Below are positions 31,301-39,854 of a DNA stretch of 64,000 bases, one piece after another (the first letter of the stretch is position 1; each line of letters opens with the position of its first letter). A program made the position numbers and the translations under genes. The stretch spans positions 1 through 64,000 of the forward strand of contig JAEZTL010000056.1 of assembly GCA_023421395.1 (NCBI GenBank), written 5' to 3'. The stretch is from Bacillota bacterium. GTDB lineage: Bacteria > Bacillota > Clostridia > Christensenellales > Aristaeellaceae. The notes beneath the pieces were generated by a model that did no database searches, was not told where the DNA came from, and worked only from the letters and a program-made list of their open reading frames with translations.

Positions 31301-32014
31301 ATGGGCGACATGAGCTTTACCTGGCGCGGGATCTCCTCGGACGCCTTGGGCGTGGTGGTGACGAAGCTGCCGCCGGTCATGATCCCCGGACGGCGCGACG
31401 AAACCATCGTGGTGCCGGGCCGGAGCGGCGCGCTGCACCGGCAGGACGGCGCGTGGGACGAGATGCTGCTTCCCGTCGAATGCTACCTGCCCTACGAACA
31501 GGGCGGCTCGGTGGCCCCCCTTGAAACCCTCGCCGCCTGGCTGCAGGGCACCGACTGGCTGACCCTTTCAAACCGCCCGAACCGGCGCTTCCGCGCGCGG
31601 CTGACCGACGCCGTAACGCTGTCCCCGCTCATGGAGGGCTTTGATGACCGGATCTTCGCGCTCTCCTTCTGGGCCGATCCCTTCGCCTACGAGGCCGTGC
31701 CCACGGTCTATACCAAGACGGCCTCCTTTTCCATGACCAACCCCGGCAGCGTGTTCGCCGAACCGCTGATCGAGCTGACCGCCACCGGGGATATCGGGCT
31801 CATCCTCGGAGACAAAATCATCAACCTCTTTGACGTTCCCGGCTCCGCCATCATCGACGTGGCGGGCGGGCTGATCTACTCCGGGGCGACCAACCTCTCC
31901 GGCAGCGCCGAAAGTGACGACTGGCCGCTGACCCTCCCTACCGGAGAGACCGCCGTCAGCTGGGGCGGCAGCGTGACCCAGGTAAAAATCCAGCCCAACT
32001 GGAGGTGGCTGTGA
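31301..32014 (+). CDS. Distal tail protein (Dit-like)
   Basis: 237 residues. The N-terminal half has the Dit core (MSFTWRGISSDALGVVVTKLP, GRRDETIVVPGRSGALH, DGAWDEMLLPVECYLPYE), and the second half is a beta-sandwich ending in TLPTGETAVSWGGSVTQVKIQPNWRWL. Such proteins form the hub linking tail tube and baseplate. It overlaps the next gene by one base. Order tape measure - Dit - Tal is conserved in Gram-positive siphophages. Confidence 0.8.
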   Translation: MGDMSFTWRGISSDALGVVVTKLPPVMIPGRRDETIVVPGRSGALHRQDGAWDEMLLPVECYLPYEQGGSVAPLETLAAWLQGTDWLTLSNRPNRRFRARLTDAVTLSPLMEGFDDRIFALSFWADPFAYEAVPTVYTKTASFSMTNPGSVFAEPLIELTATGDIGLILGDKIINLFDVPGSAIIDVAGGLIYSGATNLSGSAESDDWPLTLPTGETAVSWGGSVTQVKIQPNWRWL

Positions 32015-33867
32015 TGGCGGTATTCGTGTACGCGCCGGAGGCGGCGGACTTCGATACCCTGGGGCTCTGCGGGCCGCTGACGCCCACGAAGTGCGACTTT
32101 AACGAAAAGCGCAACGGCCTCAGCCAGCTGACGCTGGAACACCCCATCGACGACGAAGCGCGCTGGAGCCAGCTGGTTCCGGGCTGCGTCCTGAAAGCCG
32201 ACGTGCCGGTGCGCACGACGCCGGAGATTGACGGCACGACCCTGGTGACCACGGTGGAAACGTGGCTCGTCAAGACCACCGCCACGTCCGGCCAGCGGAA
32301 GCTCTACTCCAAGGCCAGCGGCGGGCGGGTACTCAAGACGCTGCCCGTATGGGCGGACAAGGCCAGGACCCAGCGCTTCGCCGTGACCGTGGTCAAAAAA
32401 GGCGCAAACCGCTTTAAGGCCAAGACGAAGTACGGCACCGGCTGGATCAATATCTCGGCCATTGAGTATTCCGTGACCCAGACCATCCCCGGCGACCCCG
32501 CGGCCATCGAACGGATCGAGCCCGCTTGGACGGTGAAGCCGCAGCTGTTCCGCATCCGCGAGGCGGCGGCCACCGAGAAGGGCGTGACCGTAACCGCCAG
32601 CCACATCTTCTACGACCTGGCGGGCAACCTGACGGCCTTCAGCGCCGACAGCCCCACCTGCGCGGCTGCGCTGGCCGGGCTGATGGCGAACTGCCTGATC
32701 CCCCACGAGTTCGAGGGCTTTACGAACCTCCTCGACCAGCGGGTGGGCGCTATCTGGACTCGGACGGGCGCGGTGGAGGCGCTGCTGGCGCCGGACACGG
32801 GCCTCGTCGACCGCTGGGGGCTGGAGCTGATCCGGGACAACTTCGAATTCTATCTCCTCCGCGAGGCGGGGCTGAACCGGGGCGTCCGGATCGAGTACGG
32901 CAAGAACCTGCTGGGCGTCACCTGCACCACGGACGTATCCGGCGTGTGCGCGCGGATCGTGCCGGTGGGCGAAACCTCGAAGGGCAAGGAGCTGCTGCCG
33001 GCCGCCGGGACCTACGACATCAACGGCACCACCGTGGTGATCGGCGCGGGCGAGACATGGGTGACCAGCCCCCAGGCGGGGGACTACCCCGCCCCGCTGA
33101 TGATCCAGCTGGACACCGGCGTCAAGGCCAAGAGCGGGAAGGCCGCGGATCTTCTGGCGGCGCGCAAGAAGATGATCGAGGCGGCGCTCAACAAGTTCCG
33201 GGATGAACAGTGCGACCAGCCCTCCGTCAACCTTCAGGTGGACTTTGTGGCCCTGGGCGACACCGTGGAGTACGCGCAGTATAAGCGGCTCGAGGACGTG
33301 TACCTGTGCGACCGCGTGCGGGTAAAGCACCCCGGCATCGGCGTGGATGTATTGACCGAAGTGATCGAGATCACCTGGGACTGCCTGACGGGCCGGTACA
33401 AGCAGATCGAGCTGGGCCGCGTGCAGCTGGACCGGTCCCGCGTGAAGCTGCCCGCGTGGCTTTTGCCCGGCGGGATTCCCGGCGGGCTGATCGCGCTGGG
33501 TACGATGTCGGCGGGCGCGCTGGACGGGGATGCGGGGAGCGTGATTGACTTGTCGCAAAACACCACCGTGAACTCGGCGGTTGTGGCCGTGGTGATCGAA
33601 TCCACGGCGGGGAACATCATCAAGGGGCCGACCACGGCGGCGGGCGCGACGCTGGCCGCGCGGGTGTACCTGGGCGGCGCGGAGATCACGGACAGCCTGG
33701 ACGCGGCGCTGTTTTCGTGGAGCCGGGAATCCGGAAACGCATCGTCGGACGCGGCCTGGGCGGCGGCGCACGCGGGCGTCAAGACGGTCACGGTGACGGC
33801 GGCGGAGTTTGCCGCCAGCCCGGCGGTCTACCATTGCGACGTGGCGCAAGCCACAGAGGAGGAATAA
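32014..33867 (+). CDS. Tail-associated protein (Tal / prophage tail hub, baseplate)
   Basis: 617 residues from ATG 32014, after TGGAGGTGG. The N-terminal part (PTKCDFNEKRNGLSQLTLEHPIDDEARWSQLVPGC) and WGLELIRDNFEFYLLREAGLNRGVRIEYGKNL are typical of the siphovirus tail endopeptidase/hub family. Residues about 90-150 (RKLYSKASGGRVLKTLPVWA, TKYGTGWINISAIEY) form an inserted SH3-like module. A C-terminal beta region (from about 490) with Ig-like strands follows. No clear peptidase catalytic motif was seen. It probably tips the tail and contacts the cell wall. Confidence 0.8.
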   Translation: MAVFVYAPEAADFDTLGLCGPLTPTKCDFNEKRNGLSQLTLEHPIDDEARWSQLVPGCVLKADVPVRTTPEIDGTTLVTTVETWLVKTTATSGQRKLYSKASGGRVLKTLPVWADKARTQRFAVTVVKKGANRFKAKTKYGTGWINISAIEYSVTQTIPGDPAAIERIEPAWTVKPQLFRIREAAATEKGVTVTASHIFYDLAGNLTAFSADSPTCAAALAGLMANCLIPHEFEGFTNLLDQRVGAIWTRTGAVEALLAPDTGLVDRWGLELIRDNFEFYLLREAGLNRGVRIEYGKNLLGVTCTTDVSGVCARIVPVGETSKGKELLPAAGTYDINGTTVVIGAGETWVTSPQAGDYPAPLMIQLDTGVKAKSGKAADLLAARKKMIEAALNKFRDEQCDQPSVNLQVDFVALGDTVEYAQYKRLEDVYLCDRVRVKHPGIGVDVLTEVIEITWDCLTGRYKQIELGRVQLDRSRVKLPAWLLPGGIPGGLIALGTMSAGALDGDAGSVIDLSQNTTVNSAVVAVVIESTAGNIIKGPTTAAGATLAARVYLGGAEITDSLDAALFSWSRESGNASSDAAWAAAHAGVKTVTVTAAEFAASPAVYHCDVAQATEEE

Positions 33868-33869
33868 CC

Positions 33870-36158
33870 ATGGCGGCGAGAGGGTCCACGGTGATGCAGT
33901 TTATCCCCAGCGAAATCACGCAGGCGGCGGCGCTGCCCGATAACCCCACGGTGGGGCAGCTGGTGCAGTTTACCGGCGTCACGCCCAACGAACTCCTGAT
34001 GTGGACGGGCAAGGGCATAAACCCGACGCAGCGCCGGTACGCGGCGTCAAAATCTGGCGCTGAGGTCACGATCAACGACCTGTCGGACGACTATGCGCTT
34101 TCTGTGACGGTCAAGAATATCGCGACGCAGGCGGGAATCGGCACAGCGTCTCCAACGAATATTCGGGCGATCATCAGGAAATCGTCGCTGACGGCCAGGC
34201 GCGCCGGGAAGAACCTGTTTCCTACCAGGGAGAATCAAACAATCAACGGCGTCACCAAGAACGTAAACTCGGATGGGGGAGTAACGCTTAACGGTACGGC
34301 GTCGGCAACTACGTGGTTCACAATGAACCTTCCAGTGATGCTCAACGGCGTTCTGATTATGTCGGCTAACAACCCGACCGCAAATAGCGGCGTCTCAATT
34401 CGCGTAGGGAAATCTGATTCTACCTATCCGATCGATTTGAATTTGAATGTGGCCAACAAGGTGTCTGCTGCGGTAAGTGTAGCGAATGGTATCTTTGTGG
34501 ACATTCGCGTATCCGCAGGAACGGTGTTGTCAAACTTTGTCATCAAGCCGCAGCTGGAACTTGGCGCAGCGGCTACGGAATTTGAAAAGTACGCCGCAAC
34601 CGATTACGCGCTGACGCCCGACGCCGCGTTCTGCGGATACGCCGGGTCGGAGGACGAGATCGGCAGCGACGGTCATGTGACGCACCGCACCGTCTTCGGT
34701 CAGTACAACGGCACAGAAGCGTGGGCGGTCACCTCGCTGACCGGCACGAACACGATGCGCTTCAACGGACCGGCGATCACGACCGGACAGAATTCGTTCG
34801 CAAACGGTCTGTGCTCCCATTTTGGGACAAACCACAAAAGCTCCATGTATGCCAGCGATACCGAGGGTTGGAATTTCGAGAGCAACCGGTTCAGCATCAG
34901 GATCAACAAGACGAGGCTGCCCGGATATACGGCGGGATGGACGGACGCGCAGGCGCTTGCGGCGTTCAAGACGCTGTTGGGCACCTGGAATACCGCCGGG
35001 ACGCCGATCCAGGCCGTAGCGGCGCTGTCTACCCCCATCACCGCCACCGTCACCCCCGTCGAGATCAATGGCGCGGATGGCGCAAACACCGTTACCAGCG
35101 ACGGCGCGTCCGTGGCGGTGGGTTACACCGGCAGCGGGTGGGCGGCCATCGGGCGGGTGCAGCGGCTGAACGTGGAGGCCGTCAGCGTCTCCCCGGAGCA
35201 GGGGCTTCGTGTGGATACGGTCCTGACCAGCGAGGATGGGTCGCAGTCGGTCAATACCTATTTTAACGCCAGGGGTACGAAGTTCGGGTTGTTTAACATC
35301 ACGAACGACACGATGATCGCCGGTGCCGGCGTCATGCCGGACGGGCGAGGATTCTGGGCATCCAACGTCATTAAAGACCCAAGCGTAAGCTCGGATTTTT
35401 ATGCGGAGGTCGCCACACAGTCCGACACCAGCAACACCCGTCTCATGCTGAATTTCTCGGAAAGCGGGGAATCCGTTGGCGGCGTCGGCGTGATGAAAAT
35501 GAACGCATCAAACCACAAGCAGATGTTCATCGGCGGCGGAGGAACCGATTACGGAATCCTGATCGGGACAGACGCACTGAACGAAAGCAGCTCCGATGAA
35601 GATGGATGGATCGGGATCTCCCCCGGCCAGATCGAGATCGGCGCATACTGGCTGGACGACACCAATATTCCGCACATGAACACCGTCACCCTCGGCGGGC
35701 TGCTGCACCCCGAAGGCGCAGCTTCCTTTACCGGGCATGTGCTTCCGGACGAAACCAACAGCTATTCCCTGGGCGCGTCGTCGGTCAACCTTCGCTGGAA
35801 GAATATATTCCTGAACAACAACCCCAACGTCTCCTCCGACGAGCGCATCAAGCAGGACATCAAGCCCATCGAGGGCGCGGACGCGCTGCTTGCCGCCATC
35901 CCGGCGCTTGAATTCCGGATGGCGGACGACCCGGGCAAGCGCCACTACGGCACCACATGGCAGGCCGTGCGGGACGCGCTGAATGCCGCGGGGATACCCG
36001 ACGCCGCGATCCTGGGCGACGATACGGACGACGGCAGCCAGATTCACGGCCTTCTGTACGGCGAGTTTACGGGGCTTCTGATCGCCGCGCTGGCCGAACA
36101 TCGCGCACGCATCGGAGCGCTGGAGAAAAGGCTCTCCGCACCGGAGGAGGCGGGATGA
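33870..36158 (+). CDS. Tail fibre / receptor-binding protein with S74 self-cleaving chaperone
   Basis: 762 residues. Order: residues 1-110, tail-binding part; about 111-243, a carbohydrate-binding-like beta domain (GKNLFPTRENQTINGVTKN, FVIKPQLELGAAATEFEKY) common in phage fibres; a long beta shaft (about 300-640); C-terminal Peptidase_S74 intramolecular chaperone from about 650 (SSDERIKQDIKPIEGADALL, Ser-Lys dyad in SDERIKQD), which trimerises and cuts itself off. ATG 33870 follows AGAGGAGGAATAACC. The segment about 34080-34600 is visibly more AT-rich than the rest, a sign of module exchange. Confidence 0.85.
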   Translation: MAARGSTVMQFIPSEITQAAALPDNPTVGQLVQFTGVTPNELLMWTGKGINPTQRRYAASKSGAEVTINDLSDDYALSVTVKNIATQAGIGTASPTNIRAIIRKSSLTARRAGKNLFPTRENQTINGVTKNVNSDGGVTLNGTASATTWFTMNLPVMLNGVLIMSANNPTANSGVSIRVGKSDSTYPIDLNLNVANKVSAAVSVANGIFVDIRVSAGTVLSNFVIKPQLELGAAATEFEKYAATDYALTPDAAFCGYAGSEDEIGSDGHVTHRTVFGQYNGTEAWAVTSLTGTNTMRFNGPAITTGQNSFANGLCSHFGTNHKSSMYASDTEGWNFESNRFSIRINKTRLPGYTAGWTDAQALAAFKTLLGTWNTAGTPIQAVAALSTPITATVTPVEINGADGANTVTSDGASVAVGYTGSGWAAIGRVQRLNVEAVSVSPEQGLRVDTVLTSEDGSQSVNTYFNARGTKFGLFNITNDTMIAGAGVMPDGRGFWASNVIKDPSVSSDFYAEVATQSDTSNTRLMLNFSESGESVGGVGVMKMNASNHKQMFIGGGGTDYGILIGTDALNESSSDEDGWIGISPGQIEIGAYWLDDTNIPHMNTVTLGGLLHPEGAASFTGHVLPDETNSYSLGASSVNLRWKNIFLNNNPNVSSDERIKQDIKPIEGADALLAAIPALEFRMADDPGKRHYGTTWQAVRDALNAAGIPDAAILGDDTDDGSQIHGLLYGEFTGLLIAALAEHRARIGALEKRLSAPEEAG

Positions 36159-36223
36159 GCGACAGTCTTCGCGGCTTTGCGCGACGCGCCGGCGGCGCAT
36201 AGCATAACAGGGAGGTGGAACCC

Positions 36224-37198
36224 ATGACTTCTGCGGAAAAACGGGCGAAGGTCGCCTCGTTCGCGCCCGTCACGAAGGGGCGCAATCTCTATTCTCAGAA
36301 CGCGGTCAAGCGGGAATGCGTATTCACGCCTTATAAGGACGGAAAATACTATTCGGACTGTTCCTCATTCGTCCGCTGGCTGTATCGCATGGCCGGCATC
36401 GGCCTCGCGAACATCGGCGGCAACACCGTCGGCATCATCCAGAACAAGGCCGCCGTCACCGTGCACTGTAAGATTGAAAAGGGCGTACCAACCGACGTTT
36501 CCGCGCTTCGCGTAGGAGACCTGCTGCTCTTTGCGGGCACGGACAGCGCCCGCGCCTATGCCCAGTACGTCGGCCACGTCGAGATGGTGTACAGAATCGA
36601 CGGCGGCAAGGTGACGCTGGTGGGCCACGGCAGCGGCCACCCGTCCACCAAGGACATGGCCTCTTATTGCATGGGCCGCCAGGCCGCCAAGACAAATACC
36701 AAGCGCGGCGATAAGGGCTTGATCCGGGTGGTGCGCTTCATCCCCGACGACATGGTTTCCGAGCCCGAGCCGGAGCGCGACGCGCTTTCTCCGGGCATGA
36801 AGGGTGAAGATGTGCGCGTGATGCAGCAGGCGCTGCTGGCACAGGGGTTCACGCTGCCCCGGTACGGCGCGGACGGAGATTATGGGGACGAGACTCGCTC
36901 GGCCGTGGCGGCCTTCCAGGCGGCGAGCGGCCTAAGCGCCACCGGCACGGCGGATGCGGACACCCTTCAGCGCATTCTGGATTACGAAATCGCGCCGGGC
37001 GCGGGCACGGTTTTGGTCATCGCCACGCTGGCCGCTTACGTGCGCGGCGGTCCTGGCACGGCCTACCGGGCGTTGGGCTCGGTCAGGCGCGGCGAAAAGC
37101 TGACGCGCACCGGCGACGATACGGAAGCCTGGTTCGGCGTTCGCTATGAGGACCGGAACGCATGGATCAGCACAAAGATGGCTGAAGTACTGGAGTAA
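36224..37198 (+). CDS. Endolysin: NlpC/P60-like amidase/endopeptidase with PG-binding and SH3 domains
   Basis: 324 residues from ATG 36224, after GGGAGGTGG. Domain 1 (about 1-190) is a cysteine peptidase: catalytic Cys in KYYSDCSSFVRWLYRMAG and His in QYVGHVEMVYRIDG, with GHGSGHPSTKD following. Domain 2 (about 190-250) is a peptidoglycan-binding repeat (LSPGMKGEDVRVMQQALLAQGF, YGDETRSAVAAFQAASGL). Domain 3 is a bacterial SH3 (VLVIATLAAYVRGGPGTAYRALGSVRRG). No signal peptide, so release depends on the holin that follows. Confidence 0.88.
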   Translation: MTSAEKRAKVASFAPVTKGRNLYSQNAVKRECVFTPYKDGKYYSDCSSFVRWLYRMAGIGLANIGGNTVGIIQNKAAVTVHCKIEKGVPTDVSALRVGDLLLFAGTDSARAYAQYVGHVEMVYRIDGGKVTLVGHGSGHPSTKDMASYCMGRQAAKTNTKRGDKGLIRVVRFIPDDMVSEPEPERDALSPGMKGEDVRVMQQALLAQGFTLPRYGADGDYGDETRSAVAAFQAASGLSATGTADADTLQRILDYEIAPGAGTVLVIATLAAYVRGGPGTAYRALGSVRRGEKLTRTGDDTEAWFGVRYEDRNAWISTKMAEVLE

Positions 37199-37223
37199 CG
37201 AAAGAAGCGAAAGGGGTTTCCCA

Positions 37224-37616
37224 ATGAAGAAGCACATGCCGCTCATGTTTTTTGCGTTGTTCGCCGCTTGCGCGCAAGGCGCGCTGGCGGAGGGCGCCTC
37301 CGCGGGAGTGATCGACCTGACCCCGCTGGTTCAGGCAGTGGCGAGCCTCGCGATGTCGCTGATCACCGCGTTTCTGATCCCATGGATCCGGACGAAGTAC
37401 TCCGGCGAGCGGCAGCGCCTGATCGCGGCGGCGGTGAAGACCGCCGTCTACGCGGCGGAGCAACTGTTCGGCGCCGGCGCGGGAGAGAAAAAGCTTCAGT
37501 GGGCCGTCGACCAACTGGCGGAAAAGGGGCTGCGCGTCGACCGCGCGGCCATCGAGGCGGAGGTGCTGAAACTCAAGGCGACGGCCGAATCGATTCCGGA
37601 CCAGGATGTGGCGTGA
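37224..37616 (+). CDS. Phage holin (LLH family)
   Basis: 130 residues, ATG with AAAGGGG upstream. The N-terminus (KKHMPLMFFALFAACAQGALAEG) is a signal-like or first hydrophobic helix. A second hydrophobic helix follows (LVQAVASLAMSLITAFLIPWI), then a positively charged, helical C-terminus (RTKYSGERQRLIAAAVKTAVYAAEQLFG, QWAVDQLAEKGLRVD), the pattern of LL-H-type holins. It lies directly after the endolysin and before the terminal terminator of the cassette. It would permeabilise the membrane to release the endolysin. Confidence 0.8.
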   Translation: MKKHMPLMFFALFAACAQGALAEGASAGVIDLTPLVQAVASLAMSLITAFLIPWIRTKYSGERQRLIAAAVKTAVYAAEQLFGAGAGEKKLQWAVDQLAEKGLRVDRAAIEAEVLKLKATAESIPDQDVA

Positions 37617-37625
37617 GGCGAAGGT

Positions 37626-37663
37626 CGGCCGCCCCGGGCACGTGCCCGGGGCGGCCGTTTTTT
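37626..37663 (+). terminator. Strong terminator at the end of the phage-like cassette
   Basis: Perfect 32-bp palindrome 37626-37657 (CGGCCGCCCCGGGCAC and its complement) followed by TTTTTT. The rest of the gap to the next gene (37664-37930) holds small inverted repeats (such as ATTCC/GGAAT) and the promoter at 37847-37877; no gene and no att-like repeat was recognised. Confidence 0.9.
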
Positions 37664-37846
37664 GCTTGCGGGCGGCACGGCGCCTCCCAGCTTCCGAGGC
37701 AGGCTGCCCAACACGAATCGGCATGTGCGGCACCTCTTCGGCTGTTTGATCCGGGTAGTCGTGCCACAGATTCCGTCGGAATCGGAGGGATGTCCCCAAA
37801 TCGGTGTCGTCACGGGAAATTGTTACAAAATTATTGAGAAATCCGC

Positions 37847-37877
37847 TTGAATTTGAGCTGACACCGGGCGATATACT
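37847..37877 (+). promoter_or_regulatory. Promoter candidate of the 126-residue gene
   Basis: TTGAAT (37847-37852), a 19-nt spacer and TATACT (37872-37877). The spacer is long but the -10 is good. Confidence 0.4.
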
Positions 37878-37930
37878 ATGTAGGGCGCGTATCGCCCTGA
37901 TTTGTTCTTTTGATTCTGGAGGTATGACGC

Positions 37931-38311
37931 ATGAACCTCGTAGCCTCCGCCATGGTGCGCGGGATGATGGGCGCATCTTCCCATGCGGAGCCTTCCGGCG
38001 TTCCCTCAAACCGCCGTAGTAAGACGCGGGGGGAGCCCTCGTCCGCGAATGGAGCGACGGATTATGATTCGGCGCAGCAGGCGCTTGAAGGCGGAAAGGA
38101 TGCGCGCCAGGCGCTGAAAGGAACCGAAACCCAAGCCCAGACCGGAGAGCGCTCCTGGCATCAGCCCGGCCAATGGTTTGCCCGCCCCGGAGGGGCCGAC
38201 GCCATTCAGATTTCCGACGCGGGCAGAAAAGCGCCGGGAAATACCGCCTCTGTGCCGCAAAACCCGCAGGACGGCGCAAAAAACGGCCCCAGATTGTCCA
38301 TCAAAATCTAG
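37931..38311 (+). CDS. Hypothetical 126-residue protein, probably disordered
   Basis: ATG 12 nt after GGAGGT. The composition is polar with many Q, G, S, K and R residues (QQALEGGKDARQALKGTETQ, GDRSW-like segments). It has no hydrophobic core, signal peptide or membrane segment, so an unfolded or RNA/peptide-binding protein is possible. I do not recognise a family. It lies just outside the phage-like block and has its own promoter candidate, so it may be either a phage accessory (moron-like) gene or a host gene. Coding support is moderate. Confidence 0.45.
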   Translation: MNLVASAMVRGMMGASSHAEPSGVPSNRRSKTRGEPSSANGATDYDSAQQALEGGKDARQALKGTETQAQTGERSWHQPGQWFARPGGADAIQISDAGRKAPGNTASVPQNPQDGAKNGPRLSIKI

Positions 38312-38346
38312 ACCGACGCGCCCCGCGCGGCAAATGAGATAGAGAT

Positions 38347-38628
38347 ATGGTGATTCTCGCGCTTACGGTCCGGCTGCACGCGCCTTGGTGCCATTCGCTC
38401 AAGGACAAGCGGTCAGAGGTCAGGATGCTGCTCTCGAGGCTCCGAAGCAAGTTCAACCTGTCCGCCGCCGAAGTGGGGGAGCAGGACGTCATCACGCTGA
38501 TTGAGCTGGGCGTTGCCGCCATCGCCGCGAATGCCGCCCAGGCGGATTCCATCGCGGAAAACGTTGCCGGATTCATCCAGATGAATACCGAGGCGGAAAT
38601 TCTCTTCATGGAAAAGGAGCTGCGCTGA
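38347..38628 (+). CDS. DUF503 family protein (YlxP-like)
   Basis: 93 residues. MVILALTVRLHAPWCHSLKDKRSEVRMLLSRLRSKFNLSAAEVGEQD is the conserved DUF503 opening: LH...SLKDKR, then the helix of a ferredoxin-like fold; a second copy-like segment (IELGVAAIAANAAQADSIAE) completes it. Family members such as YlxP are usually encoded next to rbfA and nusA and are thought to help ribosome assembly. Here the gene stands alone. Ribosome binding site: GAGATAGAGAT before the ATG. Confidence 0.85.
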   Translation: MVILALTVRLHAPWCHSLKDKRSEVRMLLSRLRSKFNLSAAEVGEQDVITLIELGVAAIAANAAQADSIAENVAGFIQMNTEAEILFMEKELR

Positions 38629-38690
38629 ACGCGCGGCCGGAAATGGCATCGCCCGGCGCTTGATGCGAAGCGCCGGGCTTCTATTTGGGC

Positions 38691-39689
38691 TTATGCGCCG
38701 TAGAACGCATCCACCGCCCGGAAGAAGGCGTCGATATTCTCCCAGCGGGACGCGGGCGGGATATCGCAACCGGAAGAGATCAAAAAGTGCGGGTATTTCG
38801 CACACCTTTCCAATAGCGCCAGCGTGGCGGCGCGCACGGATTCGGGCGTGCCGTTGCGAAACTGTGCGGCGGGATCCACATTGCCCAGGCAGGGGAGATC
38901 CTCCGGCATCTTCTTCAGGATTTCCTCCATGTCCACTGCGTTTCCGAAATGATAGGCCGCCGCGCCCATCGCCGAAATCTGTTCCGTCATGTTGACCACG
39001 GCGCTGCCGCAGTTGTGGTATACCACCAGGAACTCGTCCGTCTGCACCGCGTCGATCAGCCGCTTGACGTAGCGGCAGGAGAATTCCTCCGCCAGCGCCG
39101 GATTCAACACGCCCGCCAGCGGCTCGGCCATCACCACGCCGTTCGCGCCCGCATCGCGGTAGCTCCGCGCGTATTCGATCAAAAAGCCCGTGACCTTCTC
39201 CAGCACCTTGTGCACGGTCTCCGGCTCGTCGTAGCAGGTGTACATGATCTCCGTCACATCCATCAGACGTCCGGCCAGCGAAAACGGCCCGATGATGCCC
39301 GCCAGCACGGGCCTGTCCTCGATCGAACGCGCCGCCTTCTCGATGGCGCGGATATACAGCCCCGTGCGGCCCGCGCCCACCGGCGGCACCGCCAGATTTT
39401 CCACATCCTCCTCCGACCGGAGGACGGAGCCCGTCACCGTGGGTACCTCCTCGTCGCTGACGCGGATCGTGGAGCCGAAGCACTCCGCCTCGACGGAGAG
39501 GTCCATCAGGCTCACAGATGCCGCGCTCTTCACCCGCTCGGCCACCTTCAGCATGCCCCGAGCCTGCAGGTCCGCGTCCGAGATCAGTTCCCGGACCGTG
39601 ATTCCCATCAACTGGATCGCGGGAAAGGACAATACCGGCAACGCCCTTTTCGCCGGCGCGGCCATCAGTTCGTTCAGCCAGGCTTTCAT
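38691..39689 (-). CDS. Uroporphyrinogen-decarboxylase-family methyltransferase (MtbA/MtaA type)
   Basis: A 332-residue cytoplasmic TIM-barrel enzyme. The zinc site of corrinoid methyltransferases is visible: HxC in VVYHNCGSAVV and the third Cys in ISSGCDIPP. PLAGVLNPALAEEF and GNVDPAAQFRNGTPESV are typical of the MtaA/MtbA branch; the arginines of true UroD are not in place. It would transfer a methyl group between a corrinoid protein and an acceptor such as coenzyme M or tetrahydrofolate; the partner is unknown. ATG 39689 is chosen as the first residue of the family fold (MKAWLNELMAAPAKRALPVL). Confidence 0.85.
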   Translation of the reverse strand: MKAWLNELMAAPAKRALPVLSFPAIQLMGITVRELISDADLQARGMLKVAERVKSAASVSLMDLSVEAECFGSTIRVSDEEVPTVTGSVLRSEEDVENLAVPPVGAGRTGLYIRAIEKAARSIEDRPVLAGIIGPFSLAGRLMDVTEIMYTCYDEPETVHKVLEKVTGFLIEYARSYRDAGANGVVMAEPLAGVLNPALAEEFSCRYVKRLIDAVQTDEFLVVYHNCGSAVVNMTEQISAMGAAAYHFGNAVDMEEILKKMPEDLPCLGNVDPAAQFRNGTPESVRAATLALLERCAKYPHFLISSGCDIPPASRWENIDAFFRAVDAFYGA

Positions 39690-39815
39690 ATTTCGCACCA
39701 CAGTCCTCAACCTCCGCAATGTTTCTCCGGCAATACTGTACCGCAAAAAAAAGCGCCCGTCGCGCGATTCGTTTGGTTTTACATGTAATTGTTCTTGATT
39801 GTTTGGGCAAGACCA

Positions 39816-39840
39816 GGCCCGCGGCTTTAGGCCGCGGGCC
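39816..39840 (-). terminator. Terminator-like hairpin after the SOD gene
   Basis: 10-bp stem GGCCCGCGGC/GCCGCGGGCC with a 5-nt loop, followed on the minus strand by TGGTCTTGCCC rather than a clean T-run. Confidence 0.55.
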
Positions 39841-39854
39841 CAGTCATCGTCGCG

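Larger units (their letters stand above)
20612..37663. mobile_element. Compact siphovirus-like prophage or domesticated phage particle cassette
   Basis: A 17-kb block in lambda-like order: leftward S24 repressor, divergent early regulators, packaging, head, connector, tail, fibre, lysis genes and a terminal strong terminator. The Mor-like activator and DUF3486-type small terminase point to a Mu-like ancestry for the early and packaging part; portal, tail and lysis parts are of Gram-positive siphovirus type. No integrase, recombinase, transposase, helicase, primase or other replication gene is present, and no flanking direct repeat was recognised by eye. Base composition matches the host except in the fibre gene. 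Confidence 0.85.

Noticed and set aside
36155..36202. Fifteen-codon frame after the tail fibre gene (starts in its stop, with GGAGGAGG upstream)
   Set aside because: Too short to support, no recognisable feature; it could be a tiny coupled gene but nothing shows it.
20350..37930. Search for attL/attR direct repeats flanking the phage-like cassette
   Set aside because: No convincing repeat was seen by eye; a computed comparison of both flanks would be needed.
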